DNA of 6,238 bases, from NCBI GenBank assembly GCA_027295435.1, contig JAPUKX010000174.1, forward strand, positions 1-6,238, written 5' to 3'. This document shows positions 1-5,395 of the stretch, in pieces (positions within the stretch are counted from its first letter, which is position 1; every line of letters starts with the position of its first letter). The stretch comes from Planctomycetota bacterium (lineage in GTDB: Bacteria; Planctomycetota; Phycisphaerae; Phycisphaerales; SM1A02). A model generated the notes under the pieces. That model was not told where the DNA came from and made no database searches. It worked only from the letters and a program-made list of their open reading frames with translations. The position numbers and the translations under genes are program-made.

Positions 1-2876
1 TCATTCCGATCACCGGCGACCAACTGAGCGGATTCGTGCTGCCGATCGAGCCTCTGGCCGGCGACATCCGCCTGGAAGCGCTGCGCGGGTGGGCATGGGA
101 CGTGGACGACACCAAGCGACTGCTGCTGCAGGGCGAGGTGAAGGTCCATATCGGTCGCCACACGTTCGACTCCGACGCGGCGGTGGTGTGGATCAACCGA
201 ATCCCAAGCGCCGAAGGGTTGATCAACCAGATCGCGGTGTACTTCGACCATGTTGACGATCCCGCCAAACGGGCCGGGCTCGGCGTGAGCGGCCGGCAGT
301 TGCTCATGACGGCCAGCACCCGCGGGACCGTGGAGCTGAACGTCGCTCTGCTCGACCGACAGCAGCCGAGGCGCAGCAGCTTCGTTGACCAGGCCCAGCG
401 CCGGCTGGGGGAATACCTCCAGCGACTCCTGGCTCAGCCGCCGCTGCTGGAAGGGCAACCGCAGATCGAGGCGGCCGCGCCCGTGGAACCGCCACGGCCG
501 AGGCCCGGGGGCCCGATCGCCGGCCAGGAGCTTGTCTTGCCGACCGAGATCACCCTTCCCCCGCCGCTGGTGACCACGCCGCCGCTGTTTGTGCCCCAAG
601 GCACGGTGCGGTTCTCTGCCGATCGCACGACCGTCACCACCGGCGAAGACGAGAACATCACCACCGCTGTCGGTTCAATCGTGGTGCAGTATATCGTCGA
701 CCAGGGCGACGACCGCTGGTCCGAACTAACGATCTCTGCTGACCGTGCGGTGGTGTTCAGCGATCCCGGTTCGATCGAAGAGATGTTGGGGGGGCAGATG
801 ACCGCGGAGTCGATCCGAGGCATTTATCTGGAGGGCAACGTGATCGCAACCGCCGACGAAGGCGAGTACACCATACGCGCCCCGCAGGTGTATTACGATT
901 TTCGTACCAATCAGGCGATCATGCTCGAGGCGGTGCTGCGCACGTATGCGCGGGAGCTACGCGGACCGCTCTATGCCCGCGCGCAGGAGATGCGCCAGAT
1001 CGCCGCCAACCAATGGACGGCCAGGCGGGTGCGGGTGTCAACCAGCGAGTTCTTCACGCCGCACCTGGCGATCGGCGCCAGCCGGATCACCATCACCCGC
1101 CGACCCTCTACACGATATCCCGATGAGGTCGAGACACACCTGGACGCACGGCACGCCACCCTTCAAGCCGCCGGCATCCCGTTCCTCTACTTTCCGCGGT
1201 TCGCCGGAACGATCGACGACATCCCCCTGCGCAGCATCGATGTCGGCTCGCGGGACAATGATGGCGTGCGCATCAGAACGAAATGGAATCCCTTCTCGCT
1301 GCTGGGCATCGAACCGCCCGAAGGAGTCGAGGCTGATCTCCGCCTCGACCATTTCACGAAGCGGGGCTCCGGCGGCGGTCTCGACCTGTCCTACGACCTC
1401 GGCACAACACAGGGTGCCGTAGAACTGTATGGCCTGCTCGACGACGGCGTCGATCGTACCTCGTCGGGACTGGAAGTGAACCAGGATGATGCGTACCGGG
1501 GGGTCGCCCTGTGGGAGCACAACGTACAACTCAATCGGTACTGGACCCTGCAGGCTGAGGCAGCGTGGATCAGCGATGAATCCTACATCACGACCTGGCA
1601 TGAGAACGATTTCGCGAGAAGACGCGAATACCAAACCAGCGCCTATCTCAAGCACGTGAAGGGTAACGCCGCGCTGACGCTACTGGCCAAGTACGATTTG
1701 AACGACTTCATCTCCAACAGCTACCTGCTCGCCAGCCGGCAATACCAGGTCAACAAGCTACCGGAGCTGACGTATCGCCGCTACGGCGACTCGTTGTTTG
1801 GCGATCGGATCACCTATTCCGGCGAAACCCGTGTGAGTCGCCTGCAATTCAGCTTCGAGGGCAGCACGCCGCGCGAGCTGGGCGTTCCCGGCGCGGCCTT
1901 CGGACTCGGCGACGACGATCGGATCAGCGATGCCCTGCGCGCACAAGGCTTGGTCAGCTCGTTCGTGAATCGGTTCGACACTCGACATGAGCTGGCGTTG
2001 CCGCTGGCGTGGGGCGTCTTGAAGGTGGTCCCATTTGTCGTCGGCCGGCTCACCGCGTACGACAAGGACTTCAACGAGTTCTCCTCATCCTCACAGGCGG
2101 ATCAGGCGCGCGTGTTCGGTGCGGCCGGCGTGCGCCTCAACACCCAGTTCCAGCGAATCGACAACAGCGTCGAGAACCGCCTGTTCGATCTGCATCGTCT
2201 GCGGCACCTCGTCGAGCCGAGGATGGCGCTGTGGTACGGATACAGCGATGTGAGCGAAACAGATTTGCCCGTCTACGACGAGGCAGTCGAATCGATCGGA
2301 ACTGGTTCGGTCGCTGAGCTGGGCCTGCGCAACACCTGGCAGACACAGCGTGGCGGGCCCGGCCGATGGCACTCGGTGGATGTGCTCACCCTCGACGCCG
2401 CCGTGGTGCTCAACTCCAACGATGCCAACACTGAATCACCTGCTCCACAATTCTTCGAGTATCGTCCAGAGTATTCGCAGTTCGGGGACCATGTCAATAC
2501 GTCCATGATCTGGCTTCTCAGCAACCACCTTTCGGTCGTCGGCGAAACCACGTACGACCTGGATAACAGCATCGTGGCCCGTGGATCGATAGGAGCCGAG
2601 CTGCACCACTCGCCGTTGCTTTCCACTTCTGTTGAATACCGTTTCCTCAACGCCAGCAGCAACGAACTGCTCGAGCTCGGCTGGACCTACCAGTTGACAC
2701 CGAAATACAGCATGTCTCTGTACCCGCAATGGGATTTCCTTCGGGACGAATTCCGCGCCGTGAGTCTCCGCGTTACCCGCCGCTTCCCCGAATTCGACCT
2801 GACCGTCCAGATCCGGCGTGACGAGATCCGCGACGACACGTCGATCGGCGCGTCGATCGGCCTGGTGGAGTTCTGA
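1..2876 (+). CDS. lptD: LPS-assembly outer-membrane protein LptD/OstA-like (5' partial)
   Basis: LptD is the outer-membrane beta-barrel that receives lipopolysaccharide from the periplasmic Lpt bridge and inserts it into the outer leaflet. The frame is open to the left edge. The first possible start (GTG at 36) is followed by no signal peptide and has no clear ribosome site, so I read it as an internal Val and the true N-terminus as missing. Numbering from that Val, LptA/OstA-like beta-jellyroll strands appear at about 24-55, 190-245 and 258-300 (for example LEGNV followed by an ADRAVV-type strand). A Pro-rich linker lies at about 135-190. A barrel entry motif IPFLYFPRF sits at 381-389, and a long alternating aromatic/polar barrel runs from about 410 to 946. 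LRHLVEP at 722-728 matches the conserved LptD 'RHxxEP' motif. The last residue is Phe, the usual C-terminal signal for BAM-dependent barrels. The visible 946 residues contain no cysteine. The family call is secure. Strict LptD function, rather than a related OstA-domain barrel, is likely but not proven. Confidence 0.85.
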   Translation, partial: IPITGDQLSGFVLPIEPLAGDIRLEALRGWAWDVDDTKRLLLQGEVKVHIGRHTFDSDAAVVWINRIPSAEGLINQIAVYFDHVDDPAKRAGLGVSGRQLLMTASTRGTVELNVALLDRQQPRRSSFVDQAQRRLGEYLQRLLAQPPLLEGQPQIEAAAPVEPPRPRPGGPIAGQELVLPTEITLPPPLVTTPPLFVPQGTVRFSADRTTVTTGEDENITTAVGSIVVQYIVDQGDDRWSELTISADRAVVFSDPGSIEEMLGGQMTAESIRGIYLEGNVIATADEGEYTIRAPQVYYDFRTNQAIMLEAVLRTYARELRGPLYARAQEMRQIAANQWTARRVRVSTSEFFTPHLAIGASRITITRRPSTRYPDEVETHLDARHATLQAAGIPFLYFPRFAGTIDDIPLRSIDVGSRDNDGVRIRTKWNPFSLLGIEPPEGVEADLRLDHFTKRGSGGGLDLSYDLGTTQGAVELYGLLDDGVDRTSSGLEVNQDDAYRGVALWEHNVQLNRYWTLQAEAAWISDESYITTWHENDFARRREYQTSAYLKHVKGNAALTLLAKYDLNDFISNSYLLASRQYQVNKLPELTYRRYGDSLFGDRITYSGETRVSRLQFSFEGSTPRELGVPGAAFGLGDDDRISDALRAQGLVSSFVNRFDTRHELALPLAWGVLKVVPFVVGRLTAYDKDFNEFSSSSQADQARVFGAAGVRLNTQFQRIDNSVENRLFDLHRLRHLVEPRMALWYGYSDVSETDLPVYDEAVESIGTGSVAELGLRNTWQTQRGGPGRWHSVDVLTLDAAVVLNSNDANTESPAPQFFEYRPEYSQFGDHVNTSMIWLLSNHLSVVGETTYDLDNSIVARGSIGAELHHSPLLSTSVEYRFLNASSNELLELGWTYQLTPKYSMSLYPQWDFLRDEFRAVSLRVTRRFPEFDLTVQIRRDEIRDDTSIGASIGLVEF

Positions 2877-2932
2877 AAGAGGCTTGAGTCGTGAGTCTTG
2901 GGGCTTGACCGGTTCCGCCGGCTGCTGGGATA
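2877..2932. other. Convergent intergenic gap between lptD-like gene and mtnP
   Basis: This 56-nt gap separates two converging genes. It contains a degenerate 7-nt tandem pattern (2884-2911) and a weak 4-bp CCGG/CCGG inverted repeat (2909-2912 with 2918-2921, 5-nt loop). There is no T-run on either strand that would make a convincing intrinsic terminator, and no promoter is evident. Confidence 0.5.
2884..2911. repeat. Degenerate heptameric tandem repeat (4 units)
   Basis: Four consecutive 7-mers can be read: TTGAGTC, GTGAGTC, TTGGGGC and TTGACCG. The first two differ at one base and the later ones diverge. The array lies just after the lptD stop and before the mtnP stop. It resembles short tandem heptamer repeats found between genes in some bacteria. 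With so few and such degenerate units, chance or simple duplication is also possible. Confidence 0.35.
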
Positions 2933-3832
2933 TCAAGAATCAAAATACCTTCCCCAGAGGACGCGCAGGCGGTCTATCTCGCCGCGTTGAATCCTGCTCT
3001 TGTCCGACCAGATCGCCATGCGCAGCGCGTCGTGTGCGGGGCTGGGTTCGTCACCCAGCAGCCCAACGTTATCCAGCGCCGCACTGAGCAGTTCGATTGA
3101 TGATTCCGTCGCCTTGGTGAGGTTCGCGATGATTTCGGTGAGAAGTGACGCTTGGTCACACCAATCGTCGCGCCGTCGCCAGCAGTCATAGTCAGTTGGT
3201 AACGCGACCAATGCGTAGGCGATCTCCGCCTCGCGGGCCAGGCGTGCCTCGGGAAGGGCCGTCATCCCGATCAGGTCGCCGCCCCACTGCCGGTGCACAT
3301 TGGACTCGGCCCGGGTCGAGAAGCTCGGCCCTTCCATGCACACGTAGGTTCCCGAGGAATGAATGGTCACGCCACTGAGCTTTGCCGCAGCCGCAACCAG
3401 CCACCGACGCATCACGGGACAAAACGGCTCGGCAAATTCAACATGCACCGCGGCATGCTCGAAGAAAGTTCGTTCTCGACCCCCCGTGCGGTCGATAAGT
3501 TGATCGCAGATCACCAGATCCCCGGGGGCGATCTCTTGGCGAAGTGAACCTGCCGCACCAAACGCTACGATGTGCGTGCATCCGATCGACTTGAGGGCAA
3601 AGATATTCGCGCGGTAGGGGATGGCTGCGGGGTTGAGCAGGTGACCCTCACCGTGACGCGACAACAATGCAATCGACACATCACCGCAACAGCCGGTGAT
3701 GATGGGGTCGCTGGGCCGGCCGAACGGCGTCTCGCATTCGATCGACCTGGCGCCTTGCGGATCGACACCACCGAGCAGCGTTTCTTCCAACCCAGTGCCG
3801 CCGATGATGCCGATTCGGATCTCAGGGGCCAT
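2933..3832 (-). CDS. mtnP: S-methyl-5'-thioadenosine phosphorylase (MTAP)
   Basis: This enzyme cleaves 5'-methylthioadenosine with phosphate to adenine and 5-methylthioribose-1-phosphate, salvaging the by-product of polyamine synthesis and other SAM-using reactions. The protein is 299 aa from ATG 3832. It shows GGTG (11-14), PFGRPSD (36-42), the phosphate-site RHG (59-61), GSLR (95-98), PGD..CDQLIDRT (103-116), MEGPSFSTRAES (166-177), GMT (189-191) and TDYDCW (213-218). The DYD pair is the adenine-recognising signature of MTAP and separates it from guanine/hypoxanthine-type PNPs. The residue aligned with human MTAP Thr93, a phosphate contact, is Gly92. A C-terminal tail beyond the human enzyme's end (283 aa) finishes in WGRYFDS. 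The frame stays open upstream to 3967, but that would overlap rsmA and precedes the GIIGGTG start of the fold. ATG 3841 (+3 residues) is an equal alternative; neither start has an obvious Shine-Dalgarno site. It lies about 35 nt after rsmA, probably in the same transcript. Confidence 0.93.
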   Translation of the reverse strand: MAPEIRIGIIGGTGLEETLLGGVDPQGARSIECETPFGRPSDPIITGCCGDVSIALLSRHGEGHLLNPAAIPYRANIFALKSIGCTHIVAFGAAGSLRQEIAPGDLVICDQLIDRTGGRERTFFEHAAVHVEFAEPFCPVMRRWLVAAAAKLSGVTIHSSGTYVCMEGPSFSTRAESNVHRQWGGDLIGMTALPEARLAREAEIAYALVALPTDYDCWRRRDDWCDQASLLTEIIANLTKATESSIELLSAALDNVGLLGDEPSPAHDALRMAIWSDKSRIQRGEIDRLRVLWGRYFDS

Positions 3833-3867
3833 GCGATGCATCGTACCGCGTGAGGGACGGGCCAGCC

Positions 3868-4692
3868 TTACTCCGCGGTACTCGGCGACGCCAACCGCCA
3901 CAACTCGATGATCTGATACACCGTCAGTGCTCCGGGTCGCAGGTCGGGCGTGACGCCTGGGGGCCACTGCGAGACGTCGCGGCCGATGATCTTCCCCAAC
4001 TGCTTGCGCCGCTTGTTGAAGAATCTGGTGACGAAGCGTGCAAAGCCACCCGGGTCGTCGATCCCGTGGCCCGGTCGGGGGCAGACGGCAATCATCGTGC
4101 TAGTGACCTTCGGAACAGGCCAGAAGCACGTCGGCTTGACCACTGCAAGGCGACGAACCTCGGCCAGCGCTCGCACGATAACCGTCAGTGGTCCATATTC
4201 CTTTGTGTGCGGCCGGGCGAGAATACGATCGGCGACCTCTTTCTGGATCGTGACAAACTGCCCCAGGCACTGCGGATGTTGGATCAACAGCACGCAGATC
4301 AGGGTGCTGGCCACCTGAAACGGCAGATTGGCGACGAGGCTGAACAGGCGGCCACCCAGCGCTTCGCCCACCGCCGGGTTCAACGCCCGGTGACGCAGTA
4401 GACAATCACCGCAGATCAGGCAAACGCGCGGGCCGAAGCAATCCGCGATGATCGCTGCCAGGTTGCGATCAACCTCACAAGCGATGACCTCGGCGCCGCG
4501 ATCGAGCAGCGCTTCGGTCAAGGCGCCGGTCCCGGGGCCAACTTCCAGCACCACATCGCCCGGCTGCACCCCGGCTGCGTGGACAAGCCTGGTGACCTGG
4601 TTCTTATCGTGAAGAAAATGTTGCCCCAAGCGGTGCTTCGGCCGAATGCCACGCTCGGCGAGAACAGCGCGGATTTCAGACAGCGTCTGCAT
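3868..4692 (-). CDS. rsmA: 16S rRNA (adenine1518-N6/adenine1519-N6)-dimethyltransferase RsmA/KsgA
   Basis: RsmA uses SAM to dimethylate two adjacent adenines in the 3' terminal helix of 16S rRNA, a late quality step in 30S assembly. From ATG 4692 the protein is 274 aa, almost exactly the E. coli KsgA length (273). Visible motifs are LGQHFL (22-27), the SAM-binding LEVGPGTGALTEAL (49-62), acidic CEVD (72-75), GDCL (95-98), the catalytic motif IV NLPFQVAS (122-129), and the later FWPVPKVTSTMI and FFNKRRKQLGK stretches typical of KsgA. Motif IV has Phe where KsgA normally has Tyr (NLPY). The frame continues upstream to a TTG at 4749, but those codons fall inside a GC-rich hairpin and add residues the family lacks, so the internal ATG is preferred. 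No clear Shine-Dalgarno precedes it. It lies between efp and mtnP on the same strand. Confidence 0.94.
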   Translation of the reverse strand: MQTLSEIRAVLAERGIRPKHRLGQHFLHDKNQVTRLVHAAGVQPGDVVLEVGPGTGALTEALLDRGAEVIACEVDRNLAAIIADCFGPRVCLICGDCLLRHRALNPAVGEALGGRLFSLVANLPFQVASTLICVLLIQHPQCLGQFVTIQKEVADRILARPHTKEYGPLTVIVRALAEVRRLAVVKPTCFWPVPKVTSTMIAVCPRPGHGIDDPGGFARFVTRFFNKRRKQLGKIIGRDVSQWPPGVTPDLRPGALTVYQIIELWRLASPSTAE

Positions 4693-4793
4693 GCGCGCGG
4701 CCCGACGGCGAGGCAAGGGGACCCCGCAAAACACAAAGCGCGGGGGCAAGCCCCGCGGCTAAACAGACATTCATCGCTTGGACGCTCATGCCG
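4693..4793 (-). other. efp-rsmA intergenic region
   Basis: This is the longest gap in the minus-strand gene series, about 101 nt. It holds the GC-rich hairpin at 4739-4757 with its T-rich tail and a second short GGGG-A-CCCC palindrome at 4717-4725. I see no clear -35/-10 pair and no ribosome site for rsmA, so how rsmA is expressed if the hairpin terminates transcription is not evident. Confidence 0.5.
4723..4757 (-). terminator. Possible intrinsic terminator or palindromic repeat after efp
   Basis: On the minus strand, a perfect 7-bp stem CGCGGGG/CCCCGCG (4757-4751 with 4745-4739) has a 5-nt loop and is followed by CTTTGTGTTTT, giving a GC-rich stem plus an imperfect T-tract about 37 nt after the efp stop. 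It is preceded by TTTAGC. The T-tract is interrupted, so termination may be partial. The same shape could also be a dispersed intergenic palindrome. Confidence 0.45.
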
Positions 4794-5369
4794 TCACGCC
4801 TTGCCCAGATACTCACCGGTCTCGGGATTGATCCGCACGACCTGACCGTTTTCGATGAACGGCGGCACACGGACCCGAGCCCCGGTTTCGAGCGTCGCCT
4901 CCTTGAGCTGGTTCGTTGCGGTCGCGCCCTTGGGCTGCGGTGCGGTCTCGGTCACTGTCAGCTCGACGGCGGCCGGCAACTCGATACCCAACGGCTTGTC
5001 GCGAAACAGCAGCACTGCGCACTCTGCATTCTCCTTCAGCCACTGGCTCTGCTGGGGCCCGATGACGTCGTTGCCGACCTCGATCTGATCGTACGTCTGG
5101 CAGTCCATGAACACGAACGGGCCTTTGCCCCGCCCGCCCGCATCATAAAGATATTGCAACTGACGCCGGTCGATGCTCACGTCTTCGAATCGATCCGAAG
5201 AATTGAGGCGGTTGGTTTTGATGGTGCCGGTCTGGAGGTTCTTCATCTTGGCTTGGATATAGGCCGGTCCCTTGCCCGGCTTGACATGCTCCGTTTCCAG
5301 GACCACGTGTAGCTGACCCTCATACATCAGGGCCTGACCGCGCTTGATCTCCGTTGCTCGTATGGGCAT
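4794..5369 (-). CDS. efp: Translation elongation factor P
   Basis: EF-P binds between the ribosomal P and E sites and promotes peptide bond formation at polyproline stretches. The protein is 191 aa, typical for the family. An N-terminal KOW-like domain (about 1-62) carries the tip loop HVKPGKGPAY (28-37), with Lys33 at the position modified in E. coli (Lys34). A first OB domain follows (about 67-127, including YLYDAGG and FMDCQTYDQ), then the C-terminal OB domain (about 132-191, with VELTVTET, ATLETGARVRVPPF and GEYLGKA). The Pro after the loop gives a palindromic PGKGP motif, linked in actinobacterial EF-P to function with an unmodified lysine. No EF-P-modifying gene (epmA, epmB, earP, ymfI) is in the window. 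ATG 5369 has a GGAG 10 nt upstream. It starts 26 nt after the rny stop, so co-transcription with rny is likely. Confidence 0.96.
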   Translation of the reverse strand: MPIRATEIKRGQALMYEGQLHVVLETEHVKPGKGPAYIQAKMKNLQTGTIKTNRLNSSDRFEDVSIDRRQLQYLYDAGGRGKGPFVFMDCQTYDQIEVGNDVIGPQQSQWLKENAECAVLLFRDKPLGIELPAAVELTVTETAPQPKGATATNQLKEATLETGARVRVPPFIENGQVVRINPETGEYLGKA

Positions 5370-5379
5370 ATGGGCAGAG

Positions 5380-5383
5380 CTCC
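5380..5383 (-). promoter_or_regulatory. Shine-Dalgarno site of efp
   Basis: GGAG on the minus strand lies 10 nt before the efp ATG, slightly longer than the usual spacing. All four bases fall in the 3' arm of a small hairpin (5380-5394). It is the only convincing ribosome-binding site I see among the minus-strand genes and supports ATG 5369 as the start. Confidence 0.6.
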
Positions 5384-5394
5384 AACTACTGGAG
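5380..5394 (-). promoter_or_regulatory. Small hairpin covering the efp ribosome-binding site
   Basis: Minus-strand CTCCA (5394-5390) and TGGAG (5384-5380) form a perfect 5-bp stem with a 5-nt loop. The 3' arm contains the efp GGAG. The hairpin begins one nucleotide after the rny stop codon, so a ribosome ending translation of rny would cover or melt it, which would suit translational coupling. The stem is short and its effect is inferred only. Confidence 0.4.
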
Positions 5395-5395
5395 T

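Noticed and set aside
36..38. GTG as the start of the lptD-like gene
   Set aside because: The frame is open to the left edge, there is no clear ribosome site, and no signal peptide follows, although an outer-membrane protein needs one.
1038..1655. Minus-strand open frame inside the lptD-like gene
   Set aside because: It overlaps the conserved barrel-coding region and looks like a GC-rich antisense frame with no domain.
2909..2921. CCGG/CCGG inverted repeat as a bidirectional terminator
   Set aside because: The stem is only 4 bp and there is no T-run on either side.
2436..2936. Minus-strand open frame spanning the lptD 3' end and the gap
   Set aside because: Most of it is antisense to the LptD barrel, and no family resemblance is seen.
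3833..3967. N-terminal extension of mtnP to position 3967
   Set aside because: It would overlap rsmA by about 100 nt, and the extra residues are Arg-rich and unlike any MTAP N-terminus; the fold begins at GIIGGTG just after ATG 3832.
3850..4401. Plus-strand open frame opposite rsmA
   Set aside because: It is a shadow of rsmA; its composition is rich in Arg, Gln and Asp with no recognisable motif.
4693..4749. N-terminal extension of rsmA to a TTG at 4749
   Set aside because: The added codons read through the GC-rich hairpin, and the internal ATG gives the normal family length.
4788..5312. Plus-strand open frame opposite efp
   Set aside because: It is a mirror of the conserved efp coding sequence with no family features or ribosome site.
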